Shown here piece after piece: positions 34,231 to 45,745 of a stretch of 64,000 nt of DNA. The notes beneath the pieces were generated by a model. The model had not been told where the DNA came from. It did not search any database and worked only from the letters and a program-made list of their open reading frames with translations. The stretch spans positions 10,422,501-10,486,500 of the forward strand of contig JAUIMM010000126.1 of assembly GCA_031769625.1 (NCBI GenBank). The letters are read 5' to 3'. Position 1 is the stretch's first letter. Each line of letters starts with the position of its first letter. Source of the stretch: Taudactylus pleione. Taxonomy: Eukaryota; Chordata; Amphibia; Anura; Myobatrachidae. A program made the translations under genes and the position numbers.

Positions 34231-34619
34231 ATAAGCGAGGGAGGGGGGCCTATTTGTCAGTCCCGAGCCCCACAATTTCTAATGGCAGCCCTGGGTGGGG
34301 GTACAGCGCTCTAGGTTAATATGCCAGTCTCCTTAGCAGCTCCACATAGAGAGATGTCTCTGTATAGATACAAGTATATAGATAAATATAACGTGGTGCA
34401 CTCTGGGGCACAAATCTTGTTCAATGATTTGTTTATACATTGTGTCTAAAGTTAATGCTGCTGTCTTTCTCTATCATAAGTGTATACTCTTGTGACTCCT
34501 AATGTGATCCTGGCACATATGCTATTTAGGTACAGCTGGAACATCTTGAGAGGCATCTGACTGAACATATGCACTTGCATGTATCTTTTCCTGCTTATGT
34601 TCAGGGTGCAAATTATACA

Positions 34620-34870
34620 TAGAACTGTCCAATTTCATTTATACCTTCCCCACACATCCGCCCCGTATCCACTTACTCCCACCACCAGACTGTCTGTCAT
34701 TGCCTCCCCTGCTTCCTCTTTCCCTTTTCCCCACACCTAAATTCCCAGCATACTTGCAACTGTTCTAACCTCATCCACATCTTTTGTCATCCCTCCTGCA
34801 TCTTCTTACAGCAGATCCTCTATTTCCTCACCATCCTTACAATTAGTGAAACTTGGCTTTCTCTTACCCT
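34620..34870 (+). pseudogene. LINE (L2/CR1-type) endonuclease fragment
   Basis: A forward frame near 34823-34865 reads FLTILTISETWLSLT, which resembles the 'ISETWL' motif of AP-endonucleases from L2/CR1/Jockey LINEs. The C-rich sequence upstream fits the region before that motif in such elements. It is short and truncated at the TATC microsatellite. Confidence 0.55.
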
Positions 34871-34876
34871 GTACAG

Positions 34877-34928
<52 letters not shown>

Positions 34929-34929
34929 A
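34877..34929. repeat. (TATC)n microsatellite
   Basis: About 13 uninterrupted TATC units. Confidence 0.97.
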
Positions 34930-36620
34930 TCTATTATCTCAGCAATCCTTTGTAATTCCATGAAGACCAAAATCAACAACAAAAGAGGATTACAGTGAAT
35001 TGGAATTTCAGACATTTGTTCACAATGACCAACATTCTGTACATTGTGTTTTCTGTACCTTTCACACTAGGGATGTTAAATGAAGTGAACACTGCATGCT
35101 ACATTGAACAGTTGTTCTTAATAGCGAAACTTGTAATAGTACTTGTAAAACATGGAAAAGAAATAAAAATACATTATGTCTCTCTGAAAGCCATATGAAA
35201 AGAGAGGAAGGTACATTGAGACAAGCTGGGATTTAGGAATAGAAGGATTAAATGTCCCATGGAGCAGCGCAGAAAGTTGATGTTTGAGTAGGTTATACGT
35301 TCTTGTCATGCCCACCAGCAATTTCATATATCTCTGTACTTTCCAAAATAAATACATATTCCTTCTGCAGAAAGTAATCCTATTATTCTGTAATTGCTTT
35401 ACAAATATTACAGCTAATTATGCACAAGTAATTTGCTTAAAACTGCACTACCGCCTTCTTGATATATTGTTTTAAACACATTTTACTAACCTCCGTCCTC
35501 CCTTTGTCAGAGCACCACATTTTTCCTGGGGCTTCTCTGGTTCTTTATTACAGAATTAACAAATCAAGCCTAATCAACTCTTTAACATGGCAGGTGGGCT
35601 TTGGTGTGAGAACCAATCACAAGCCACAGTCTTTTACATGACACATCTAAACAGACAACTTAGTAACTAAACAATATATTTTAGATACTTCAGATTTAAA
35701 TGATAGTTAATCTTATTTAGTATATTACAGTAACATTTAAATAACAGTTCCACTTTAAAGCTGCAATACCAAGGCTAAAACTGGGGCTATGTGATGCCAA
35801 GAGGAGGAGTGGGTTCGACACAAGCTATGATCTCCTCAATACTGAATAACAGTATTGCAATCATATTTTGTAATAATTCAACTTCATATAAAAATCATGT
35901 TTGTAAAAAATGTATTTGGAACATCCATCTGGATTATAAATGAATCATATCTATGCAAATCACTCTTTTTAATCATATTAGTAAAGTTATTTCTGATTAC
36001 AGCGACTTTTGAAGTAAGACTGATACAATTTGACTTATCTACAGTATATCATAGTGAATTAATATATGAATTGCACTCAATATGATATGAAGTACATACA
36101 CAACTAAGACAATCCTGTGTATTCATTCATCTTAATTTGTATGCTAGATGTAGGTTTGTTCTAAGGCATTTCATTCTATCATGGATCTGAGATATAACAA
36201 TAGCGAGTACCAGTGGTGGAACCCTTTCCACTGCAGCAGGGGGTGTGGTATCCTGGGGTGAAAGGGGCCCAGCAGTGCTGCTTCATTTGTGCATTCATCC
36301 AAAATCCCAATTCTGCTCTTCAAAGCATGCACTGGGACTGATATATGAGCATTAAAGTTTGGATCAATGTTCCTCTGCACATGTGCCAGCATGGCCATTC
36401 TCTTTCCCATATTTGAATTACCATGTCTGCTCCTGGAGAGATTGCTCCCCATATAAGATTGCTTATTTGATTAGAAATAAAAGGTAGACCAAACATTTTT
36501 TGACAGTTTTAAGCTGCAATTCCAGCCATCAGTGTGTTTGAGAAAGTCACTGTCAGTTTTGCCTGTAAAACTGCAAGTTTTACCCATTCACAAGCAATAT
36601 TGCCAGGGTAGATCTAGACT
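34930..36620. other. non-coding DNA
   Basis: AT-rich. CAGTGGTGGAACCC at about 36211 resembles a hAT terminus, but no partner end is found. Confidence 0.45.
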
Positions 36621-36794
36621 TTATTTTAGTGTGTGTGTGTGTGCGTGTGGTGGTGTGGTGTGTATTAAAAATTAATCCTGACTCCTCCCCTCTCTACTCA
36701 TTACTCCTCCCACTTCCAGTCTTGGCTAATTGTTGCAGCAGTACCCAAAAACACCTCTGCAATCCAGGTGCAGACATTAAGTTGTCGTCTGCGT

Positions 36795-36905
36795 GGAGAG
36801 CCAGGTGTTTCCCCTCTCTGTCCCACCCAGAGTGCCAGATGTTACCCCTCTCTGCCCCACCCAGTGCCAGGTGTTACCCTTCTCATCCAGTGTGCCAAGT
36901 TGTTG
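36795..36905. repeat. ~33-bp minisatellite, three units
   Basis: CCAGGTGTTTCCCCTCTCTG, CCAGATGTTACCCCTCTCTG and CCAGGTGTTACCCTTCTC start at about 36801, 36835 and 36867. Confidence 0.8.
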
Positions 36906-37509
36906 CTCAGTTCTGGTATCAAGCAGGCAAGGCTAGCTAATATGTGGCCACATTGATATTAAAGTCAAAACATTTAAGGAAACTTCCTATAACTAATGAT
37001 TTCTATTATTTTTGTAGATGTACAGTATGATATTAAAAGGGGCGTCATACATATTTGTTTTCAGTTTAGAAGAGTAGCACTTTACTGTATGTTCTTTTTC
37101 TTATCTACTTTCATTGATTCTCTACCCTAGAATTGTATAGCCTAATAGACTGTAAATGTAGCAAGATACTATATACAGTCAGTACATTAAGTTGTAGTTA
37201 AGTTTGCAATGTACTTTTATCAGTTTTAGCGAATATTCTGAATACTTATTTTTTGCTAGTGTAAAATAATGTGTATAGGATATGTGTATATGCATGAATA
37301 TAGCATATACAGACCAAGATCTCATTTGTCTCCTTTGCCCACTCCAAAGAATTATTTTACTTCTACTCATATTTACAATTTACCCATGTGTTTAATCTGA
37401 AGAAAATTATGTAGAATTTAGGAGCAAAACAATATGGAAGCCACAATGAACTTTCACAAAGCCAGGAAACAGATATAATTATTGTTGTAAGTGTAATGTC
37501 TCTTTTATA

Positions 37510-37860
37510 CAGGGATGGGAAACCTTTTTTCTGCCGAGGGCCATTTTGATATATATCACATTATTTGTGGGCCTGGTGCAGGCCACGTCCCTCCGGGTGA
37601 CATCACAAGAGGCTGGGCCACAATCGCCATTGATTACAGCAATGCCCGGAGCATCCCGAGGATGCTCCGGGGAAGCGTAAGAGCAGTGGTGTAACCGTCT
37701 GAAGCGTCCTAAGGACGCTCCAGGTGGCACTGCTGCATAGATTCTGGATGCAGGGTGCCATACTAGGCTCCCTGCTAGCCAGATGAGGCTAGTAGAAAAG
37801 AAGCTCAGAGAGTCAGACCAAATGATTCCGGGGGCCTAATATGGCGGTTCCCCATCCCTG
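37510..37860. mobile_element. hAT-type MITE
   Basis: Ends CAGGGATGGGAAACC and GGTTCCCCATCCCTG are inverted repeats of hAT type, 351 bp apart. The flanks (CTTTTATA and CTATACGG) do not form a clear target duplication, so the insertion is old or one flank has changed. Interior frames have no signature. Confidence 0.75.
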
Positions 37861-40095
37861 CTATACGGAGTCACAAGGGTTACATAAGCAATACCACAGC
37901 CGGTTTAAGATCCACATGGGCCTGGAGCTGAAAACGATCAAGGGCCTTTAATGAGAAAAGAGGAGCTGTGACCAGCACTGGGTGGGGGTGGCCAGTGCCA
38001 TGTGGCCATGTAAACCTCTACACTATCAGCCCCAATGTCTCCCTAAATATGTACAATTATAAAAATGGCAACATTTTGTGAGAAAACTAGAGACACAATT
38101 TTAACACTTATGATTTATGGCCGATCATCTGGCTAGCTGGTGGCTGGTTATCATCATGTTGTCATGATGGGCAGATTTTATGTGGAGGCCTGGAGGCTGT
38201 AGCTCCATCCGACCCATCTTTAACCTGGCCCAGAGCAAAACGATTTACAACATGGTGCCATGCAACATTGTATGCAATATGGCTGCTTTACTCTTTCATT
38301 CTAAAATATTTGTCTTTTCCTGGTTAAGTCTGAACACAACAAAACACATGCCAATTGCAAAAATCCATTCCATTAAAGGAGTATGTACTAATGACAAAAA
38401 TTGCAATTTGATAAGTCATGATCAAATATTTTTCTACTTGCATCACTCAGTGTGCAGTAAGGCTTTTAGAAGTCTGATATCCTTAGGAGTTTGTCACTCC
38501 CTCTTGATAAGCATCTGTTTTTATTGTTTGTAAAGTGTGCAGCTCAGCCTTCCTGTCTTGGATTGCTAGTTATGCATTTAAAATTATTTAAACAGATTTA
38601 ATCTTCTTCTGCTATTTCAGTCATCATGTAGCAGTTCTCAATTTCACTCCTGCACATTTAGCCTTCATGATTCAGAAAAGTAATGGATCCATTTCAGTCT
38701 TGTGGTAATGACACGACATGCAATGTACTTAATAGCCTCCTCTAATAATGTCCATAGTGTAGTCATTACTGTTCTTGGAAATGCAACCAAACCTTGAAAA
38801 AAATACTGTTTGAATGTAGTAAAAATTATATACTTTTGTTTAGACACTTTATTGTGCACAAATAAGAAAAGTTACTATGGAACTCAAAAATATAAGAAAT
38901 TAAACATTGATTTATCAGAACTATGATTTAAAGGTCTGAAATATTAAAACAAATTCCCTCTGCTGCAAATGGGATTTTCCATGCAACACAGAAACAACAT
39001 AAATGGCTCTATCATCAGCTTACAGCCACAAATCAATGCCATAATTACAAGTAAAAATCAGGATAGCAAAAAACTGACCAGATTTAAAAAGAAAAAAGAA
39101 AAAAAAATTGTATTTCTCGTATGGTTGAAAAATAATGTGCATAAAAATTACAAACATCTATAATATACCATGTATATAAAATAACTGACAATGAAGAAAA
39201 CAAATAATGCTTAAATTACTATTTTCAATGAAACTTAACTATAAATATTTTTTAGTCATGAATTCATTAGTGGCCGTAGTATAGTTTAAATGATCAGTTT
39301 ATCACGACAAACATAAATCTGCGTACAAATTGTAAATCTTGCAAAAGAAACAATTGCTCATATTAAATGTGAAATGAAATCCAAATTATACAAATATATT
39401 TTTCTACTGGTCTACAGAGGCTATGAAAAATAAAAACATGTTCAAAATTTACTTTCAATATAAATAATGTATGCAATACTTCAATTTGTATTTCCCTCTT
39501 GTATTGGCATTTGTCAATTTCTTCAGTACATACATACAGATCTATTCGGTTGCTGTGTTTTAATTAGACAACATGAGAGTTGCTACCAGCGCTCAGTATA
39601 TGGTTTTGAAGGATCACTAGTTAGAGGCAATACTTGACATCTAAGGAATGTACCATGCTGTAATAGTACTGCTCCTATAGCATAGACATTCTGTAATTCA
39701 TGTCTCAAAAATAAATTATAAAGAAAATATAGAATGCATGGTATTTGAGATAACCAAGGTCAGCTTCACCACTTGGCAGTTCCAAGGCCTACAGTAGGCA
39801 AGACAGAAGTAGAATGTCACTAATAAAGGCATTAAGGATAAAGCGCCTGTTTACAGTATGTATGGCTGTTCTCTAAAGTAGTTAGAATCTAGATGTTAGT
39901 ACATTGCTAACAGATCTTAAAGAGCATCTGTCACCATTATATGCAGGTATTTCAGCAGGGCATTATAATCTTTATGACAGTACAGGCTATAATATTTTGA
40001 ATGGTACTATGAAGATGAGTTATCATTTAAATAGCAAAAAAATGTCAGAGTCGTAAAAATAATTTTTATTACGTTTAATAGGAAAATGGGCTAAC
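37861..40095. other. 2.2 kb AT-rich non-coding DNA
   Basis: No repeat or gene I can support. Frames are short and without motifs. Confidence 0.5.
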
Positions 40096-40098
40096 ATT

Positions 40099-40697
40099 GG
40101 CCCTCATTCAGAGCCGCTCGTTAGCGGCAGTACGCTCGTTCCGAGCGATGTTTGCACATCTGCGCATGCGTACGGTTTTTAGTACGCATGCGCGAACCAG
40201 TCAGTGCGGCCGAAAATCGTTGGTACGCAATATAGCGAGGGCCTGCTATTTTGAGTGACAGAATGAGGCGTATGTGGGTGGAAACAGGGGAAGGAGCTTG
40301 AAAATGGGGAGTGGAGATCCGAACGCAGGCGTGCTTAAAGGTCAAAACGGGCGTTTTATGGGTGTGTATATTTAAAACAGCAGCGTCATTGACCACGTCA
40401 CTGGGTTATTTTATAGCCAGAACTGCTCGCAAATTTGTGGTAGCAAACACCAACCACAAGAATAGCGAGCAGTTCATACGCTGGTCGATGTACTCGATTA
40501 ATCTAATAAATAGCGGACATGACGTATGGTGCGAGCGGCCAGGGGGCGTTTTTAACAAATAAACGAGCGTATGTTTTGCTCGCTCGTTCAGACTTAGAGG
40601 TGTGAACAGACTGCAATGTGCGTACGGATCATTTGAATAGCCACCCCTTGTTTTTAAACGAACGACCACAAATAGCGAACGGCTCTGAATCAGGCCC
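40099..40697 (+). mobile_element. GATTCAGAGCCG-ended hairpin element, copy 1
   Basis: The 599-bp element has ends GGCCCTCATTCAGAGCCG and GGCTCTGAATCAGGCCC. It is homologous along its length to the reverse complement of 42774-43311, including a 33-nt block identical in both copies (near 40483-40515). Local stems: GCGCATGCGTAC (40162-40173) with GTACGCATGCGC (40182-40193); AACTGCTCGC (40421-40430) with GCGAGCAGTT (40465-40474). Flanks ATT and ATA are not an exact duplication. No coding capacity is recognised. Confidence 0.85.
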
Positions 40698-40700
40698 ATA

Positions 40701-41509
40701 GTTCAATTATTTAAATGTTTAAAAAATGGGGGTGCCAAGTTTCCAAAGATTTACTGATCCTACTCTGAAATTCTAATATAAGTGGTTCCTACAGTATGTC
40801 CTGAATGCTTTGCCATGTGCACACAAGGACCACAGGTTGCAGTCACAACATTTACCCAACATGGTCCAGACGCAGCACACACTCTGTCTGTCTGTTTCAT
40901 AAACAGGTAACATGTTTGTGTGTGCATTATATTGGTGAAAGTTCTAGAATTTCTGCATCATACATATTTGTACACACATATGCCTAATAGACTGCCTACT
41001 AACATCCCCTAGAAAACAGCAGGCTAATCTCTAGCCAATTGCCAGTTTACTGAATAAGTTTCTCTAGACCAACATTCCTGACAGTAACCCTCTGAATGCT
41101 TTCCCGCGAATGGCACCTGGTAGAGATGAATACTTCTCTGGCTCTTGGCCCCAACTTTGGATGACATTTCTGTCTAGAGATTCCTGGCTTCCCTCTGGAT
41201 TTTTCTATTTCTAATTCCCTAACCCCATTCTCATACTTAAACGCTATAGTGTCTTTTGAAGTTATTCATTTTTGGATACTGTTCTTACTTGTCCTGCTAT
41301 TGAAATTCACCTGTTAAATATTTTGCTATTACAAACTATCCAGGACCTGACAGGGTGATTGCATTAATGTAATAAAAACATCAATGTAAACATTCCTGAT
41401 AATTTAATGACTTTAAAGTTGACCCATTGACTAGTCTAAATATTATATACACTTTGGCCATTTCCATATATAACAAACATGCAGCAATGAAGAGCAAAAG
41501 AAATGGGGA
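40701..41509. other. non-coding DNA
   Basis: Nothing recognisable. Confidence 0.5.
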
Positions 41510-41725
41510 TCCAGTCAATATCCCGTCAAAGGGGATGCCGATGCTTAGAATACAGGCGCCGGAAACTTCACCGCCGGCATCCCGAATGTAAGAAAGGGGT
41601 TATGTGGAGGAGTAGGAGAAGGGTTAGGATACCTACCGACTGGTGTCAGTATCCTAACCCTGTCAAGATGCCGACATAAGCATTTTGACTGCCAGGATCC
41701 CGAACGTCGGCATCCCATACCTAAC
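41510..41725. mobile_element. GGGAT-type MITE, short copy
   Basis: Inverted wording (GGGGATGCCGATGC, GCCGGCATCCCGAA, AGGGTTAGGATACC, GGTATCCTAACCCT-like and GGATCCCGAACGTCGGCATCCC-like sequence) matches the 29335-29735 element. Confidence 0.65.
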
Positions 41726-41814
41726 ACAAAGAAATGTACTGCTAGTATTCTTACAGGGTCAGGTCAATCAAGTAAAATACTATTTTTTTTGGATCCAGAG
41801 GAAGACCAAAGGAA

Positions 41815-42360
41815 ATCAAAAATGTGTCTCCCGATTTTCGGGAGGCTCCCAGCCAAATTGGGAGGGAAGGCAAGTATGACTGCGGGGTGATACACTCCAC
41901 TAGGGAAAAAAATGGGCGAGATGCAGCAAAGGGAGAAATGCGGTAAAACTCTGAAAATGCAAGTTTGACTGCATTTCTCATATGCAACAAGCCACAGGAT
42001 GCGATACACTCTGGGGCTTGGTTGCGGTGGGTAATGCCATCTTCTGATCGCGTTACCCTATAGAATCCTATGGGCTTCTATAGGGACAGTGCTGTGAGAG
42101 GGATACAATTGGATTCCTCCCAGCACCCCCATCCTTCTGCCCATGCACAGAAGGACGCCAGAGGTGCTTCTGGGTCATAGAACTGGAAGTCCCTCTATTG
42201 CAAAGGGCCACTTTTACCGAGAGAGCGTTTGCGTGTGTTTTTCATGCATGCCGATGTAACTGTTGCTGCTGTTGTTGGCAGTGGGGCGGAGATGATGGGA
42301 TAACTGAGGGAAGGAAAGCACATGGGAAAAAGGGCCCTGTTCAAGAGAGCAATAGAGATG
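41815..42360. repeat. mosaic of two repeat families
   Basis: At 41815-41885, GTCTCCCGATTTTCGGGAGG followed by GGCAAGTATGACTG belongs to the CATACTTG-ended family (see 56713 and 60412). At about 41990-42160, wording such as AATCCTATGGGCTTCTATAG matches pieces near 47270-47400 and 58670-58790. Boundaries are uncertain. Confidence 0.5.
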
Positions 42361-42644
42361 TATCATGACCAGCTAGGTTAAACTAAAAATTAATGTTCAG
42401 CTACTTAATACCTTAATAAGTTTCACATTGTCTTTTTCAATATGACTTTATTTTGGCTTAGTGAAACATGTAACTGTATATTAAATGCATTAATTTGGGA
42501 AAAACAAACGTATAAAAAGAAAACCCTAATTATTTTTACTCAATTAGTGCATGTTATGTAAATTATAATCTACAATACAGAAATATATGTATTTGCATTT
42601 TTTCATTTATTTTTTGTTTTGAAAAGTTTATTTAATGTTTACAG

Positions 42645-42773
42645 ATATGTCCTCGTACACTGAGTCTTTGCGCCATACAGCGCAACTGACGCACTGAGAT
42701 GAGTAGCGTACTATATTTTTCTTTCAATTTAGTGTTTTAATCATATTGTTGATGCAGCAAAAAGCCAGACAGA
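42645..42773. repeat. R2 repeat, left part, split by a MITE
   Basis: Homologous to 29098-29250; it continues at 43312 after the inserted element. The last three bases, AGA, are repeated at 43312-43314. Confidence 0.6.
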
Positions 42774-43311
42774 GGGCCTGATTCAGAGCCAGACGCTATT
42801 TGCACTCGCTCGTTCAGAAAAAGTGGGCGGATATTTAAATAGAGCGCTCGCTCTTTGCGGTCTGTTGACGCCTCTATGTCTGAACGAGCGAACGAAGAAT
42901 GCGCTTCCTATTTTTTATCCTACGTCATCTCCGCTATTTATTAGATTAATCGAGTACATCGAAAGTTGAATGAACTGCTCGCAGTGCTTGTGGTTGGATA
43001 TTCCTACTGCAATCATGCGAGCAGTTCAGGCTAAGAAACAACCAAGTGACGTGGTCGATGACTCTGCTTTATTAATTATGCACACCCTTAAAACGCTCAT
43101 TTTGACCGTTTGGCACGCCTGCGTTCGGATCTCCACTCCCCGTTTTCAAGCACCTTCCCCTGTTACCACCCACAAACGCCTCATTCTGTCACTCAAATTA
43201 GCAGGCATCCGCTATTTTGTGAGCACACAATTTCCGACCGCAATGAATGGTTCGCGCATGCGTATTACAACCGAACGAGCGGCCGCTTACGAGCGGCTCT
43301 GAATCAGGCCC
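42774..43311 (-). mobile_element. GATTCAGAGCC-ended hairpin element, copy 2 (inverted; AGA duplication)
   Basis: The 538-bp element has ends GGGCCTGATTCAGAGCC and GGCTCTGAATCAGGCCC, with target duplication AGA at 42771-42773 and 43312-43314. It is homologous to 40099-40697 in the opposite orientation. The stem GAACTGCTCGCA with TGCGAGCAGTTC is kept. The unrelated-looking frames inside have no family motif. The R2 copy at about 29250 gives an approximate empty site. Confidence 0.9.
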
Positions 43312-43370
43312 AGAGTGTACCAGAGATGCTGGAATGTGACTTTAATCAATTACCTGGCTAAATTAAAAAA
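43312..43370. repeat. R2 repeat, right part
   Basis: GTGTACCAGAGATGCTGG continues the R2 family as AGTGTACTAGAGACACTGG does at 29251. Confidence 0.55.
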
Positions 43371-43504
43371 AAAAAAAACGCTCAGAAATTGTTGTTTTTT
43401 ATGATTGAATTAGGTCAAGAAAATCTATTTAGACTTATCCAACACATTTTATTAATTTTATTTTTAAACACAGTATACAATAAAAATAGCAATTTTTATG
43501 GCAT

Positions 43505-43915
43505 ACTGTAGTGATGGCCATTGATGGCTGTACCATCGATGGCCGATGGTTTTGAACCATCATTAGAAAACCATTGATGGTGCAGCCATCGATACTTGGG
43601 ATTTACGCATGTGCAGAGTGCGACCATCAGGTTTGCACCACAAATGTTTTGTTAACATCGGGTGCTGCCACTGATGGGGCAGCATCAGTGCTTGCTATCA
43701 AGCACAGTCCATCGATTGTTTTATACCATTGATGGTATACTGGGCATGCACTTTATGTATATGCAAAAATGTATACGTATCGATAAACAATACTAGCAAT
43801 ACTATAGGGATGGCCATCATTGGGGTGTCCATCGATGGTACCATCGGTGATTACCACTGAAGGCACAAAAAACATCAATAGTGAACCATTGATTGTTTGC
43901 ACCCGTTCAATGGCC
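43505..43915. repeat. repeat rich in CCATCGATGG
   Basis: Inverted and direct copies of CCATCGATGG/CCATTGATGG are spread over about 400 bp. TGATGGCCATTGATGG (about 43511) is echoed by GGATGGCCATCATTGG (about 43807), so the two ends are direct repeats. It may be an element with GATGGCCAT termini; no target duplication is found. Confidence 0.55.
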
Positions 43916-43919
43916 ACAG

Positions 43920-44320
43920 CTGCTGGTGGCATAGTGGGCTGCTAGCCAATAAAAAATGGGGCGGGCTTAGAGGCCGCTGGGAGGCGGGGTTCAGCTCTGT
44001 CCTGGAGACTGCTCTCCTCTCTGCAGCTGCCAGGTGTACACAGGGGAGGGGGGGGCCTGGTGATGACAGTACCCAACAGCTGCTCTTCTCTCTGTAGCTG
44101 CAGGGTGTACACAGGAGGCAGCAGCAGAGAGCAGCGGCTCCATTTATTACACTTCCCCAGCCGGTGGGGGAGAGCCAGGCTAGCTGAACACTGTGCCCAG
44201 CAGAAGGTGCAGTGGGGCCGGGAGGTCCCTCTGAGATTTGCGGCTGCAGGAAGATTCCCTTCCAACAGTTTCTTACAGGGCGTTTCTGACTGGTCGCATC
44301 AGATACGACCATGTTAGGGA
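43920..44320. repeat. GC-rich island with a ~97-bp duplication
   Basis: CTGCTCTCCTCTCTGCAGCT followed by GGTGTACACAGGGG recurs as CTGCTCTTCTCTCTGTAGCT followed by GGTGTACACAGGAGG. Frames on both strands reach 174 codons but lack any domain, and I attribute them to base composition. Confidence 0.45.
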
Positions 44321-44994
44321 AAGCCCAGCCTGGTGTGTTCGCATCTGATGCAACCATGCCAGGCAAGTGGTTACTCGTACAATAGATGGTATAGCACACG
44401 TACTAAGAAACACAACAGAACTTGGTGTAAGGAAAAGCCATGACTTCTTGTATCAGAGCCCTTTTTGCACAGATTCAGACTCAAATGAACACAGATGTGG
44501 AAAGCACCAGTGGTCAGTGTACACTAGCAGTGTAGTTTTGCGCTGCTGAGTCTCGCAAGATGTGGTTCGCTTAGAAGGGCAATTTGGTGCAACTTGAGCC
44601 AGTGTATGAGGACACATCTGTATGTATATGTTTATTTTTAACCAAGGAGCTTTTTCTCAGTATCCCCTACAGCAAATATTTATAGATTTAGATCAACCTA
44701 GAATCTAGATCTAGCAAAAACTGACAAATCACTCAGCCACAGTTAGATGCAGGCTATGCTGTATTTATAGGTGCTTACAGGCAGCAAGGATCTGAGACCT
44801 GTAGTTACCTGAGCTTCCCTACACTCAGGAAATTCCTGATGATGCCCCTATTTTTACATCAAATCATATGAAGAACATAATGAAAAGTTTAGGCTTATCT
44901 ATTGAAGAGTATGTATTGAAATATGGGTTTAATTGCAATCAAAGGGCCCGTCAGAAAACTGTACATATGTGTTTCTCTGTGTGACCTTATAACA

Positions 44995-45162
44995 GGAACA
45001 CATTTAGAGGTTGGGTCACATATAGAGATACACACATATACTGTATATAGAGAGTTACATACATATATATATGTATATATATATATATATATATATGTAT
45101 GTAACTCTCTATATACAGGATATGTGTGTATCTATATGTGACCCAACCTCTAAATGTGTTCC
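44995..45162. repeat. 168-bp near-perfect palindrome with (TA)n centre
   Basis: The left arm starts GGAACACATTTAGAGGTTGG and the right arm ends with its complement. Across ~67 bp per arm only one substitution and one 2-bp indel are seen. The centre is a TA tract (about 45062-45096). Sequence on both sides (TGTACATATGTGTTTCTCTG and TGTATATATGTGTTTCTCTA, each followed by TGTGACCTTAT) is a direct repeat. Confidence 0.92.
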
Positions 45163-45289
45163 TCTATTTGTGAACCTCCCTGTGCTGTATATATGTGTTT
45201 CTCTATGTGTGACCTTATCTGTATATACGTGTGTAGCTATCCACATGTTTTTCTCTATACTTGACCATCTCAGTTTTGTGTCTTAACCT

Positions 45290-45490
45290 GGGTACACAAT
45301 ATCATCTATAGTCCAATATGTATCGTTCCGATGTGGATTGGAACAATATAATGTACACATTGTAACATGTGTATGCCCAATCCGCCATTCCTAGCTGTCA
45401 TCCCATCTGCTGTGCTGCACTGCAGATGAGACAATGAAATGAATGATGTGGTGACATCGAGATAAAGTACCAACAAATCAGTCTCAATGT
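45290..45490. mobile_element. possible partial GTACACA-ended MITE
   Basis: GGGTACACAATATCATC at about 45291 and ATGTACACATTGT at about 45352 resemble the ends of the 33889 family. A complete element is not present. Confidence 0.35.
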
Positions 45491-45569
45491 CTGGGGTGCA
45501 AACCTAGTGTCACAGTTATAAGACAAAAGAAAGTAATACAGTACACTCACCAGGGACTTTTATAAACAG

Positions 45570-45745
45570 ACGTTATTCTTCAAAGTGGTATAACAGCTTA
45601 GTTCAGCAGATGTTTCCACCATAACCTGGCCTTCCTCAGGATAAAGTTGGGTTGTAGCTCCTTATTTGATGTGCCCTGCGGAAGGCCAGGTTATGAGCGA
45701 AACGTCAACTACACTATGATGTTATACCACTTTTGAAGAATACAT
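45570..45745. repeat. inverted repeat, ~176 bp, with CGAAACGTC motif
   Basis: TATTCTTCAAAGTGGTATAA near 45574 pairs with its complement at 45720-45742. Inside, ATAACCTGGCCTTCCTCAGG (45621-45640) pairs with CGGAAGGCCAGGTTAT (45679-45694). GAGCGAAACGTC follows. It looks like a foldback insertion. Confidence 0.75.

Larger units (their letters stand above)
33041..34293. mobile_element. hAT-type non-autonomous element with nested MITE and microsatellite
   Basis: Ends CAGGGCCGCCATCAG and TAATGGCAGCCCTG. Flanks are GGTAGGGG (33033-33040) and GGTGGGGG (34294-34301), 7 of 8 matching, as expected for an ageing hAT insertion. Inside are a TG-rich repeat (33316-33690) and a separate palindromic MITE (33889-34230), so it is a composite of at least two insertions. 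No transposase fragment is visible. Confidence 0.82.

Noticed and set aside
43875..44399. 174-codon reverse frame in the GC-rich island
   Set aside because: Open frames occur on both strands at the same place; base composition explains them and no family signature is visible.
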